Source: Zeus faber
Taxonomy: Eukaryota; Chordata; Actinopteri; Zeiformes; Zeidae
Reading direction: 5' to 3'
Assembly: GCA_960531495.1 (NCBI GenBank)
Contig: OY482852.1
Span: 28,125,121 to 28,189,120, forward strand
DNA: 64,000 nucleotides
Notes under the pieces: model-generated
The model's input: only the letters and a program-made list of their open reading frames with translations
Databases searched by the model: none
Told to the model about the DNA's origin: nothing
Program-made: the position numbers and the translations under genes
Part shown: piece after piece, positions 1-19,109 of the stretch
Position numbering within the stretch: position 1 is the first letter of the stretch
How the letters are laid out: each line of letters starts with the position of its first letter

Positions 1-854
<854 letters not shown>

Positions 855-979
855 TCAAAACATAAATGACATATCAAAAATGGCAGATGTCAGAATTGCA
901 AACAACATTTATTTGCAATTATGAGTGCATTTGACATTACTTTAAAACTCTACCAGTGGAAAATCTAGAGTATTATTAT

Positions 980-1455
980 TAAAAGACCAAGGGGCCATTT
1001 TGCAGACACAGATTAGGTCTAATCTTAAAACAAAATCACATTTTTAATTTGGACTGACGGATATGGCCGTTCTCAGTCATGGTTTAAAAATATTCTCAGA
1101 CTTGCCCTAGTCTGGGTTTAAAAAATCTGACTTCCAGAAGGAAAATTAGAGCTAATCTAGATCTAAGTGAAGCCTTAAATGAAATCTGGTCAGAGACAGG
1201 TTTAACTTTGGATTAATAGATGTGGGCCTCCAGGTCGACCTTGACGATGGATTATCTGGACCAAGACCAGCACTGAGACCAGAGAGAAGAAGCTGATTAG
1301 TTCTTCATTACCTTAGTCTTGCACTTCCTAGTCTACAACTATTTCCTCTTAAATTAAGCAACGTGTCAGAAAGGCATTTTTAAATTCTGGATTAAGTGGA
1401 TTTGCTTAGTTCTGATATAGATTAAATCGCGCTTGCCAAAAACACTGCTAAAACA
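980..1455. repeat. MITE-like dispersed repeat remnant
   Basis: The edge gccattttgcagacacagattaggtctaatc and the scattered gattaag/taatct words resemble a common teleost MITE whose ends read like cagacacggattaagcctaatc. The opposite end is weak (gatatagattaaatc near 1420). I could not define a target duplication. Confidence 0.35.
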
Positions 1456-1770
1456 CTTTTGTTTTGTCTCACCGCCAGAGAAAAAAAAACTTGACTCTTT
1501 TTTTCCCAAAACCCAGCGTCTGCAAACGTGGATGTATTTTGACGGATGGATGAACGCGCTAGCCTAAAACAATTACCATGCTTCTATTCTTAATTTGGAA
1601 AACGGGGTACAACGGGTGCGACGACTCGTTTCAGTCACGCCAATTCGATAGCTTCAGCGGATGCCTAATTAGTGCACAGAAAGGCTGTTCCGTACAAAGA
1701 CCCCCATTCCCACACGCTCCACATGCTGTGTTCAACATGTTTTGCAGCCCCTTCACAAGAAACTCAGTCA

Positions 1771-1986
<216 letters not shown>

Positions 1987-2279
1987 TCAAAGAGGACAGA
2001 GAGATAGAGTGAGGGAGAACAAGACGTGACTGGCGGCTGTCGACGCCTTTGGTGAATAAGCGATGGGGTCTTTCTGGGGGAGAGGGAGGGCAAGGGAGAT
2101 CAGGAAAAAAAGATGAAGCCATTCGAGTGAAAGGGGGCAGAAATGATCATAGGCTACTGTACATCTGAGGGACTGCATTTAGCTCCTATAGAAACTGTCT
2201 GGATTTACTGTGGAAATATACTCAAGTCTTACATCTGCGCAGCATGAATCAAGATTTTTTAGCTTCAGGTTATGGGATG

Positions 2280-2440
2280 GATTTACTATTTTCTAACTCG
2301 GCCATTAATAAAAGGATGGTTCCCATCATTAACGGTTCAAAGCGAAACCTCATGGATTTGAGAAACTTACCATTCTGCTACAGCTTCTCACAGTGCTTAA
2401 ATGCTGTCCAATGGGGCCTTTAAGCCATGGCATTTTTCAA
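2280..2440. repeat. single arm of the foldback family also seen at 20064-20633
   Basis: ctgctacagcttctcac, gtgcttaaatgctgtccaatg and the upstream cccatcattaa match the left arm of the foldback element at 20064-20633, which has ggctgcagcttctcactgtgc and cagcccaatgggg. Only one arm was found here. Confidence 0.5.
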
Positions 2441-2539
2441 ATCTCCTCAAACACCTCCATGTGTCATACGAAAAGTAAAGGGCGCAAACCATGCATTTTA
2501 TTCAGGTTTTTCCAGATTTGCCATTGAGTAAATCAGCTG

Positions 2540-2912
2540 TTTTGTCCTGCTCCGGAAGATGACGCCTATGTGGTCGTCCTCTGGAGCAGCTCCGTTCCTC
2601 TGCCCGAGGTCGGATCGACTGCCCGAGCGGTGCTACTCCCCTGCCCTGGCCCCTGGTCAACCTCCAGAAGGACTCCCCCAACCTGCCCTGTTCACGTGTG
2701 CGGGCTCCAGCTCCCAGTCCGTCTGGTGGGGTTGTTTCGCTCCCTGCTCTTCCTGTCCGGATCTTCCTGCCTGCTCAACCTTCCCAGCCCGCTGTGTAAT
2801 CTCCTTTCCCCATTGTCTCCCTGCAATAAACTCTTCATCTTTGGCATCTACTCCTGAGAATCTGTGTATTCTGCATTTGGGTTCACCAGATAGCACTTGC
2901 GGCAGTATTGTG
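2540..2912 (+). mobile_element. LTR-like 3' end remnant
   Basis: The block has a CT-rich leader, an AATAAA-type signal (ctgcaataaactcttc near 2824), then a U5-like tail (attctgcatttgggttc) and a terminal attgtgaca. This layout is typical of a Ty3/Gypsy LTR R-U5 end. No TG start and no target duplication were found, so it is probably a truncated solo LTR. Confidence 0.4.
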
Positions 2913-3280
2913 ACAATCTGCAAGATTGCAAAGTTTGGATTTTGTTTTGGTGCTGTGTTTTGGCCCGTATTAAATTCTACCTGATATAGTGGCCTGTTCA
3001 ACCAATAAGTGTTTGTTTGAAGCAAAGGACTGTGGATGTGCAGGTTGGTTCTACTGAGAGCTACCGTTATAAACAAACCTGGGCTGTGCAATTCATTTTT
3101 TGACAAATATCTCCATCAAGATCAATAATTCGATATTTTTGGGGGACAGTTGGTGCTTTTATTTGCCTTACTTTACTGAAGTGCAGTACTAGTACTGTAG
3201 TACTGTAATGCAGCCTTTAACTACATTGCAATATTAAGAAATAGTTTCCTTAAACAACCCCAACATTAAATCCCTCATTA

Positions 3281-4691
<1,411 letters not shown>

Positions 4692-4874
4692 ATATGCAGA
4701 TGGGGATATTAGCCGACCACTGATTGTTGTTCTGGCACGTTATCGTCCGCTCCCCGATTAGCTCAAATCCAAACTGGCATTCGAAGCGCAGCACGTCGCC
4801 GTTCAGAAAGCCGCTGCCATCCTGGTAGCCGTACAGCGGCGTGCCGGGGTCACCGCAGCTTTCTTTGTCGATTT
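4692..4874 (-). CDS. csmd3: csmd3 exon: Sushi 3
   Basis: This 183-nt exon is one complete Sushi domain: EIDKESCGDPGTPLYG, FEC, ITC and PIC cysteines, and QWSANIP with the conserved tryptophan. It lies between CTGCAG and GTGAGT and is symmetric in phase 1. The text GDPGTPLYG and FELIGERTITC separates it from remembered CSMD1 and CSMD2 and is part of the reason for the csmd3 call. Confidence 0.95.
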
Positions 4875-5168
4875 CTGCAGGTGGGGAGGGAAGGAAGGAG
4901 AATTTGATGGAAATGGATTAAAAGGGAAGGGAATTATCGAGGGAAAATTTAATTAAAGTACAACCCAAAATGCTTTGTCCGTGCCTTTTTGATGGAGTAC
5001 GAGTCTCTTTTTTTAATCTAAAAAAGTGCGGCTGACTTGTCCTGCTGTGGCTTTGGTGCAGCGAGACAGAGAGAGAGCGAGGGATAAAGAGAAAGAAACA
5101 GCGGCTCACTCGCTCCACAAGGCGACACCGACGGGCAATGCAGATGGGCGGAGATGCTATCGGCGCTA

Positions 5169-5839
<671 letters not shown>

Positions 5840-5943
5840 ACTTGTATTATCGTTTTCGAGTTGCCTACTTCCCCTCCGTCCCCGATGGTCAGCGAGTCGT
5901 ACCCGATCTCCAGATCAAACTCCTCGAAGTTGATCTGAATGAC
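5840..5943 (-). CDS. csmd3: csmd3 exon: CUB 3, middle part
   Basis: This 104-nt exon starts in phase 0 (VIQINFEEFDLE), contains the CUB core GYDSLTIGDGG and ends after GT of a valine codon at a perfect GTAAGT donor. The acceptor is GCAACAG. The acidic residues around the YD and GDG positions are where calcium-binding CUB domains place their ligands; that function is inferred from the family. Confidence 0.95.
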
Positions 5944-10325
<4,382 letters not shown>

Positions 10326-11172
10326 TTAAAAAGCAATCAATTCCAACTCCAACAAGCTCAGAGGTGCACTCGGCATGTATTAATGATTCACACCGCTGCA
10401 TCTTTTAACACGTTTGTATTGGATCACATTGATGCACTCCATCATGAATTAATACATTTTGTGTTATACCAGAAATATGGATAAAAGAAAGGACAAAGGG
10501 AAGGAACTAAGCAAATAAGGAGCTTCCGACATGGAGATGCCAGGAAAATCACCTCAGCTTTTAAATCCTAAATACTACTCATGAAAGCAGTTTGCTGCTT
10601 GGTAATCTGATTCATCCGACTTAACATCACCAAACAGCGGAAATAGCATTTATTTGAGCAAAAATTATCAAATAGACAAAAGATTAAAACAAGGAGTTAA
10701 ATAGAAGAATATAATGCATTAAGGTGATAGGGCGATATATACAGTAAATTAATTGAAACTGGAGTATAATTTCTGACATGGCATGTGTAACCGACCTGAC
10801 ACATTATCAATCGCTCGTAACTTGTCAAATTAATTCATTTGAAGAGTTGTATTTACCAATCTTGCTCACACTTTTGTTCAAAATTTTCAAACAAAACAGA
10901 CCAAAGTCAGGCGTTAATAATAACATAAACAAAAGTTTCCAGCGACCCTCACACTCCATGAACTGGTTCAGCAGAGGTGAAACACGTAAACACTTCAGAG
11001 TGGTGTTATTTTATGAGCAAGTGTGTCGTTCCAATTGTAAATCCTCAGCAATTGAAATGCATCATAACTTATTGTGCAATGCATACTGGGGCATGTGATA
11101 TGTGGGACATGAGGAACGTGGATTTCTCTGTCAATATGAATGTCTCTGGTTAGAGAAACAGACTATGTAGAG

Positions 11173-11501
11173 CAGTGATCCTCAACCTTTTTGATAACAA
11201 GGACCCTCAATTTACATGTGTTAAGCCACGGATCCCATTTGATAAGATTTTGTCTCCAAACTGAGAAGGTTTTTATTGTTAGATATTATTTAGTCCAAAA
11301 TTCCACACCTGTCGATATTCTAGTTAGGGAAATAAAAGTGAAATTGTCAGTAAAATAGCCATTATTATGCATTCTCTAATGGTGCCAAGGTCTTGCAAAT
11401 GTGATAACGGTGAAGTTTAAATATTAATCATTTTGCTGCAGACCCCTTGGAACCTCTTGAAGTTAGCCCTGGATACCCAAACCTCAGGTTGAGAATCACT
11501 G
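11173..11501. mobile_element. hAT-type MITE with terminal repeats and 8-bp target duplication
   Basis: The ends CAGTGATCCTCAACC and (reverse) CAGTGATTCTCAACC match over 14 of 15 bases, the familiar hAT end form. Flanks ATGTAGAG (11165-11172) and ATATAGAC (11502-11509) agree at 6 of 8 positions, as expected for an old 8-bp duplication. The 329-bp interior has no coding capacity. Confidence 0.8.
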
Positions 11502-12498
11502 ATATAGACCACCAGAACTTACTGGGGCATCCACATCATTAGCTCTGATGTTTTTCCTTTAAAAAGGTCATATATTCTTTTCCATTTCAGGTCATTCCAT
11601 AACGTCTAATAATCAAATGTATGCGTTGTTTAATTGCTGCAAGAGAGAATCTCTCTTTTTGGTGGGTGTTGCACATTTTTTGCATGGCCTGACCTTGTAG
11701 GACTTAAGTTAGTGGTTAGTCTATGTAAATATGAAAATTCAGAATCTCGCTCAGACTTCCAGCCAAACCTGATTCCCCTGGTTGGTTTTTTTTTTGCCAT
11801 GTTTTCTCCCCCAAATAGGACCACTGTATAAATTACATGTTAGAATGATTTTCACATTTTCAGCCCTATTGAGACCCTTAAAACAACACAACTAACGAAG
11901 CATTTGGGAAGGCTTGAATCAAATGATATGTGGGCCCTTTAATTCCAGTGGAAACCAGTGCCTTCTGCACATGAGCCGAAATAAGATAATATGTAACATG
12001 CTCAGATGCAGCACCAACTGTGCACTGTAGCAGAAAACAGAACAAGTGGAGTCCAGTGGGACACAGCTTGAGAGACCTCCAGACTTCAAAAGAACAAACT
12101 GCACAGTGTCTTAAGGACTGCTGGGGAACCCATTGCTCTGCATACTTCTTATATTTTATTTTTGCTCCGAGACGGGGTTTCTAGAGTGTCAGCACCTACT
12201 ATTTTCAGGTTTTGTTTTGAAATGGAGTTTTAGTCCGAGATCCCAAGAGAACTCCACTACAGTTTGATTAAGGGATGAAAGGTTCAGCTCTTTTTAGAGA
12301 CTCGGCCCATGACTCGATGAAAAGATTTGTAAGATGTTTTTCGGCCCTTCATATGTTCGATTCAGTTGGTTAAAGTTGCGGTCAGAGTGGTTTGTTGCTG
12401 AATTACGAATGGAATACAGGAAATAATTTAATTAGGCGGAACAATGCAACCCATGGAACCCCAAACTCGAGCCTAATCCCCTGAAAATTATAATTTCT

Positions 12499-12602
12499 TT
12501 GTGGTGTAGGGATGGTCTGGTTTGAGCAGCCACACCTGATCCCAATCACCTCGATCCAGGTCAGGTGTGGCTGCTCAAACCAGATCATCCCCACACAACA
12601 AT
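12499..12602. repeat. about 100-bp near-perfect palindrome
   Basis: Left arm ggtttgagcagccacacctg and right arm caggtgtggctgctcaaacc are exact reverse complements, extending outward through gggatggtct and agatcatcccc with one mismatch. A short asymmetric spacer separates them. The arm shares ggttt-agcagccaca with the larger foldback at 15034-15616, so both belong to one family. Confidence 0.85.
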
Positions 12603-13432
12603 CTTATAAGAGAAATTCAAAGTGTGAATCATAGAAATAATGTACTGCTCAAACAAACGAAACAACAACCCTCTTTGCCGGAGTGACTTCCAACTCCCAA
12701 GTCATTTAAAAGAGTTGTTTGCAAGTCATGCATCACTAGTTTTCTAACGGTGCAAACAAATGGCAAAACAAATGGACCAGAATGATACAAAACGATTGTA
12801 ATATGCTCAAATAACTGCAATCAGGCTAATAAATAATATTTGTGCAGAAATGTGTCCGTGGTGGATATTCAAACGCAGCAGTTCTGCTCTTATAGTATGG
12901 AGATTCTCTCTCTCGCTCCCTCTCTCCCTCACCTTCTGTCTCCCTCTCTCCAACTGTGCTAGCAGGTGTGGATTATCGGTGATCCAATATTCACAGAAAA
13001 AGTTAATTCATAATAAATGTCAAGCATCAACCGCAGAAAATCTCAACTACACAATATTTGTTCTAGCCAATGCGTGGCAGAGTATGGCAACCAAAACTGG
13101 ATGAAATGTTAAATGCTATTGGCTAATACAAGAGGAAAGGTCATATCAATAATGTCTACATATTTTGCATATGTGGATGGAATAACAAAGGCAATATGGA
13201 TCAGGATAAGTCTGCAGCTCACCCCTCTGACAAATGTACCAGGAAATTGGTTTCATATTGCCCCACTGCCGCTACCCCCAAAGATATGTCTGGAGCAATG
13301 GAATCCAGGGTTATTCTGCAGTTTACTACCAAACGTCATTGCAGCTGGATGGATGTGTGATCATCTTTCTCCACGGACCGGTGCCTCAATCTGAGCCATT
13401 TTGCATTTTTGCCGGCCACAAAATTGACTCAC

Positions 13433-13520
13433 CTAAAGTTGGCGCCGATCCGTTTCCCATTCTCGGGCTCTCCGGGGTCCGGGCAGTAATTAGACACCTG
13501 CTTGATTCCTCCTTCGTTCA
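13433..13520 (-). CDS. csmd3: csmd3 exon: Sushi 2, first part
   Basis: This 88-nt exon reads NEGGIKQVSN then YCPDPG (Cys 1) and ENGKRIGANF, with a serine codon split at the donor GTGAGT. The acceptor is CTCTCTCCCAG. A long (GA)n run on the plus strand just above it (13538-13573) is (CT)n in the transcript, so a microsatellite extends the polypyrimidine tract. It enters in phase 1 and leaves in phase 2. Confidence 0.94.
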
Positions 13521-13536
13521 CTGGGAGAGAGCAAGC

Positions 13537-13537
<1 letters not shown>

Positions 13538-13575
<38 letters not shown>

Positions 13576-13619
13576 GTCAGAAAGTTTCCATCAAAAGAAG
13601 AAGAAGAAGAAGAAGAAGC
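13538..13619. repeat. (GA)n and (GAA)n microsatellites beside the Sushi 2 exon
   Basis: (GA)n at 13538-13573 and (GAA)n at about 13595-13618 lie just upstream (in transcript sense) of the Sushi 2 acceptor. On the transcript they read (CU)n and (UUC)n and extend its pyrimidine tract. Confidence 0.85.
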
Positions 13620-15033
13620 ACCTTGGCTTCCAGAGTTTCAGAGAAATATTTCCTTTTTGTGTTGTTTGGATGAATGCTGCACTAACAAAAATATGGAATT
13701 CCGGGAATCTGGTGGTGACCAAAGTGCAAAGTAGTTAGTGCCTCAAAAGCCCAAGAGTATTTTCAGTTGCCAGTTATTTTATCGTGGCGGGTACACATAA
13801 GCTTTTCAGGTGTTATCAGAGTAAATGTGAATCCTTTCCCTCTAGACGAACTAGAAGGAATATATCTGGGCCCCGAAAGGGAAGTAAGAGGATTAAATAA
13901 CCTTAAACTACATTAAAGGAGCCACAATAATCAGTCAGCGGGACTCTCAATACATACTAATGGTTTAAGTAGCCGAGATAAAGCCTCCTGGATAGAGTGA
14001 AACCTATAGTATCTGAAAGTCTAAAAGTTGGCAGGGTAGGCAGGGCAGGCATAAAAAAAGCCTCTGTCTCCGCCTTGCGACATTTTTACAGGAATTGAAA
14101 ATTTTAGAATAGGATGTGAAAATCTGTGGAAAACTGCAATACTGCAACTTTGCATCAACATCACAGATACACAATAGAGCCTTGAATATGTAATAATTAA
14201 AACATTAAAACATGCAAAAAAAAAGACCTTGAGACTTTTCTCTCAAGTTAATTTACAAAGCTCTTCGAATTAGAAGTTCTAGCTTAGAGCCCCAGAAGTT
14301 TAGAAGTTAATTGTAGTAGGTTAGAAGGTTGTTGTTTTTTTGGTTTGTTTTATAATGGGGGAATTTACATGACAAACACACACAGGGCAGGTTGTTTCCA
14401 TCAACTCACGCTGCATTTTAATGTTGGAAAATAAATTACAATCCTCTGCTATATTGTGTGCTTGGGAAAAGCAAATGTGCCGCCTATGCAGCGGGAAGGT
14501 TCTGGGACGACTGAGCTGATAGAATTTACTCTGGATGTGGTAAACGCTCATCTGCTTTGGCTATTACTGTGTGTGCATCACATACAGGACACAGGCCCGT
14601 TTATATGTTGTAAAGGTTTTGTGGTATCTCTTGGGAATTTTGTCCGATTTGCTTTCCTCTGGAGCGTGCGCCACATAACATCCAGTAACATGGTCTGATC
14701 TAGATGTTCATACAGTGATTGAGGGGAGATGGGTCGCAAATACAGCAGCAAACACCATGAGGGTCGTATGGAAAATGAACCGTTGTCTGGTTTACTTCAC
14801 GTGCATTTCAGTCTTTTTCAGCGGATGTGACAGAAATTACTACTTCAAATGAGGAAGAGCACTGCATGCTTAATGAAGCTCTAAATAGCTATTTTCAAAC
14901 CAATGTCTTGACAGTTTTCCTCTGGTCAGATACTCTCACTGTCGCAATGTTGCTATTTAAAAACAACTATATGGAGCTAATTCGTGAGCATTATTCTTCC
15001 TCATGTACCAGTACCAGCACCCTGATAGAGATT

Positions 15034-15616
15034 ATTGTGGTGTGGTTTAAGCAGCCACAACTGTCTTGGGTCTAGGTAATTGGGCCCAGGATCATGGTGG
15101 CTGTATGCCTGTTACTCATTTGAGTAATCAATGAGTAACAGGTAAAACCCCCGTCTCCCCACACACACAGGAGAGGAGAGCTTGCCATGACATGTTGTCC
15201 ATCTGCTCCCTCTTGTTCCACCTTGCCCACTCTCAAGAATAAAACTGGTACTTTTCAAACCTGCCTGTGTCTCTGTGTCGGAGGGCCCTCAAAATGTCAA
15301 ATGGATGGCTTGTGGCAGGCCATACCGCCACAATGTGTCCCTTCCCCACCCTGTTTGGGTGCCATTGTGGCAGATCTGACTGCCACAGTTTTATTCTGGG
15401 AGTGGGAGTGGGCAAGGTGGAACAAGCCTGGAGCAGATGGACATCATGTCATGACAAGGGCTTCTCTCCTGTATGTGTGGGGATGGGGTTTTTACCTGTT
15501 GCTCCTTGATAACTCCAATGAACAACACGCGTACCTGACCACCCTGATCCTGGGCCCTATACCTCGATGCAAGACATCTGTGGCTGCTTAAACCACACCA
15601 CCCCCACACCACAATT
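15034..15616. mobile_element. foldback element with long inverted arms
   Basis: Left end attgtggtgtggtttaagc and right end gcttaaaccacaccac are inverted. The arms stay complementary far inward: gtaacaggtaaaaacccc with ggggtttttacctgttgc, gacatgttgtccatctgctcc with ggagcagatggacatcatgtc, cttgttccaccttgcccac with gtgggcaaggtgg, and agaataaaactgg with ccacagttttattct. The centre (about 15260-15370) is less symmetric. There is no coding capacity. It is either a foldback or an inverted duplication of a smaller element; the internal aataaa could be LTR-derived. Confidence 0.75.
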
Positions 15617-15799
15617 ATAGTGTGTGTACTTTCCTTTTTGTATTTAATCTGATGGATATACATCCTTCATCCAAGCCATTGATACACCTGCAAGGCCTGC
15701 TGAAGTAGGCTGTAGTGTACATGACTTCCCATACAGACCTGAGAGCTTTGGCTGCTGTCCGTAGACTACGTTTTTTCCAATTCAAGGTCCCTTACACTA

Positions 15800-15985
15800 A
15801 AGGTCACATGTGAAACCACATAATGATCACATGGCGTGACTTGTGATATTTCACATTTACCCACATGCCGCCACATGTGAAATGCAACTGAGAATATGTA
15901 TTTTTGGAACAAATTGGATGTGATAACACATAAAAAAAGCACATGTGAAAGTGACAACATGTGATCACAAGTGAAATCATGTGAC
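15800..15985. repeat. cluster of CACATGTG palindromes
   Basis: CACATGTG occurs at 15805-15812, 15872-15879 and 15940-15947, with close variants (cacatggcgtg, cacatgccg, acatgtgatcac, aatcatgtgac) between them, in both orientations. CACATGTG is an E-box core, but the repeated tcacatgtgaaa context suggests a palindromic tandem repeat. Confidence 0.6.
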
Positions 15986-16208
15986 TTTTGTAAAAAAATT
16001 AAAAAAGACTGCACTTCTGCAAAATCTAGTACTGTAATTTGTAGCGGCCTTTAGCAAATGATGTCGCAAAACAACAAAAAAGACCAAAAGAAATAAAGAC
16101 ACAGAACACAATCTCTAAATCAACAATCAAACAACAACAAAAAAGAGATAGAAAGAAAAAAATCAAAACAATGTGAAAACATTTGCATAAGAAAAATAAA
16201 AGACTTAC

Positions 16209-16286
16209 TCAAAGAGAGTTTGTTAGTGTTGTCCTTTCCCGGTAATAATTTTACCCCTCTGGATTTAAGCTCTCCAGAGCTTTTCA
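16209..16286 (-). CDS. csmd3: csmd3 exon: linker between CUB 2 and Sushi 2
   Basis: This 78-nt exon encodes the short basic linker with the family motif ELKSRGVKLLP followed by GKDNTNK. It lies between ACCAG and GTAAGT and is symmetric in phase 1, joining as QYQV-KSSGELK upstream and SLM-NEGG downstream. It has no cysteines and no domain fold. A symmetric 26-residue exon can be skipped without a frame change, so alternative splicing is possible but not shown by the sequence. Confidence 0.93.
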
Positions 16287-17039
16287 CTGGTTGAAGGCAA
16301 TAAAAAGAGTTCATTAGATAAAAGAAGTTACAGTATTAGAATGGAGAAGATACAGTACAAGTGTTCCCTTTTCTCAGAATAATTCTCACTCCTGTGATGG
16401 GACATAAAAAATGAAAATAAAATGTTATGGATATTGATGTGCGTCTTATCAGACAAGAAGGAAAAGGAGGAGGGTGTTAACCTGCCATGTGACTCTGGCC
16501 TGCTGTGACAGTTATGCAGAAACTAAATATGCTTTCCTCTAAATATACGTTTTGCTCGCGGACCTGAGACGTGATGAGCTGTGGTTGGAAACTGATTTGT
16601 CCGAACAGATTTTTAATAAAAGTGGGGTCAAGGGAGGTACCACACAGAATCAAAAAGCTGCACGGAGACTACACTTCCGCATAATGTAGAGGAGCAGCAC
16701 ATTGAACACAGCGGGAGTTGGGGGTGTGTGTGTGTCTGGGGGGGTCAGGTGATGCAAGAGCCTGTCATAACTTTGAGTCGTCAACAGAATAGCCAAAAGC
16801 AATGGATGATATGTCTAACAAAATGAGGGTTATAGTGTCTTAAGACATAATTCCTTGTCTCTCCACTGCATTTGGAGCCAACTTGATTGCACTGAGGTGG
16901 TTCGAATAATATCGGCCTGCTAATGTTGATCTTGTCGACACATTACCAAAATGTCTACAGCTCTCAATAATGCAGCCATCGCCAAATATAAAACTCAAAA
17001 CGTTTCCCCAGCAGTGGATGTGAACGCTTTTTAAGCAAT

Positions 17040-17255
17040 TATTATTTAATTTGTTGTTTTAAGTTTGTCTTATCTTTGTAAAGCATATTGTGTTTGCCCT
17101 GGTATGAAATGTGCTTTATAAAGAAAGTATGACTTGACTTGACTTTATAACAACTTAACATACGTAAAACAACTTTTTGTCTCCCTCCATACATGTTTAG
17201 CATCCTTGCAGCCCTTGAAAGGCGCTACAGAAAGCCATTATTATTATTACTACCA
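17040..17255 (+). repeat. two LINE/SINE-type 3' tails in tandem
   Basis: tgctttataaagaaagtatgac followed by a tgacttgact repeat (about 17110-17150), and cttgaaaggcgctacagaaagc followed by (ATT)n (17212-17250), are two variants of the well-known teleost tail 'gaaaggcgctatataaataa + short repeat'. They look like 5'-truncated non-LTR insertions. Confidence 0.5.
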
Positions 17256-17655
17256 CAATGGAGGATTCACCGAAAGTGTAAAAAGCCTTTTTTATCGTGA
17301 GGTCGCAACTTTTTAATGCCTTATTAAGGAATGCTCTGCAAGATAGATCGATAAATACGACATCCCGATAGTTCATTGTACGTTAAACAGAAGGCTTTGA
17401 AAAGCGGGGAAATGGAATATAATATTTATTTAGTCAAATACTTAACAAGGGCCTTTTGTTGTCAAGGGTTTAAAGTAGGATCACTCTTGTTGGAGCCTTT
17501 GCGTTTTTCCGAGAGAACAGATTAATGGAACTGTTTGATATGCAGTTTGTGAAGATCAAAAACAAATCATGTTTGGTAATTAGCAAGGTTTTTTTTGCTT
17601 TTCCTTGCTCAATTAGGGGGCTCTTCTATTATGATTTGCATCATGTCATGAGTTA

Positions 17656-17859
<204 letters not shown>

Positions 17860-18605
17860 TCAGTTTGGCAGGGTCACTGGAGTGTTAGATGACTAGAATA
17901 GACTAGAATGCATGTCCAGTAGATCATCATCATCATCATTCAAGCATAGTTTGAAATTTCTCAACAGATTCAGAACAGTATACGTTGGCCACAAGGGGGC
18001 GGATCGCTGACGCTCCATCACAGAGGTCCTCCATTGACTTGATGTGGAGCCAATGAATCTAGCGTCACTTGTGTTCGAGGCAATCTGGGTAAAAAATCAA
18101 CCTTGCGAAACTTTCAGGTGCGCAAGGTAGATTTCAGATGTTGTTGCATTCTGATGTGTCATCTGAAAATTCTTACCCCAACACAAGCTTTAGTCACGGT
18201 ACCGAGCGCGAGTACGTGAGGAGCGTTATAGCGAACAGCAGTAAAGCCTCCAAGACAAGAGTAAATCTGAGAGTTTGTGGAAACAGGATTATGATAAGAA
18301 CGTTAAGGTGTCACATTTGGCCAGTTTGGCTGAAACAGTGCTGTCTCTAGTGTTGAAAAATCGATAAAACAAATCAAACATAAAAGAAATTGCTCAATCT
18401 CTATAATAACATGGTCTCGGTTACAGCATGGTACTCTGTAAAGGAAATCTACAAATGAATGAAGGGAAGCTTTCCCTGAAACCAGGAAGAGACCCAACCC
18501 AGTCCCCGAGACCCAACCCCCCCCACGACTCTGCATGGCCCTATTTATGGGCCCTTGATCTGAGAGAGACGAGGGGCGAAAGGATGAATAACGGTGGAGA
18601 AAATG

Positions 18606-18606
<1 letters not shown>

Positions 18607-18699
<93 letters not shown>

Positions 18700-18711
18700 T
18701 GTGTGTGTTGT
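18607..18711. repeat. (GT)n microsatellite
   Basis: About 105 bp of almost pure GT with two late interruptions. Frames made of Cys-Val or Thr-His repeats here are artefacts. Confidence 0.95.
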
Positions 18712-19109
18712 GTGTCATGAGGTTTATTTTGTTATGTTTGCTGTTTAAACTGATCAGAACAACAGGGCGGAGACAGAATCCAATATAGGACTGGGTTAGA
18801 AACTGTTTATCTTGTTTTCTTCTTTCCATCACTGAAACTGCAAATAAATGATAAATGATAAATTAAAGACCAAGTTAAGCATCTGATTTCTCATCATTTT
18901 GATGAAAGTGTGGTCCTCTGATATAAGGGTTTCCTTCCAGTTAAACATTTTATTACCTGAAAGAATTCCAAAGGGAAAAGGGATGGTTTGTGTCAGGGAA
19001 AGCTTCCAGGCAGCTACATGGCAGCTACAACTCAGACACAACTTGTGCTTTTCCTTGAAATGCACATGATGAATTTCTAATTTTACAAACATATGAAGGA
19101 ATTAGAAGA

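Noticed and set aside
2559-2984. 141-codon plus-strand frame
   Set aside because: It lies in an LTR-like block with a polyadenylation signal and a U5-like tail, and matches no protein family.
13234-13734. 166-codon plus-strand frame with RERERE and EEEEEE
   Set aside because: It is antisense to the Sushi 2 exon and reads through (GA)n and (GAA)n.
18428-18832. Open frames of Cys-Val and Thr-His repeats (also at 89-358, 24459-24696, 35478-35733)
   Set aside because: They are translations of (CA)n/(GT)n microsatellites.
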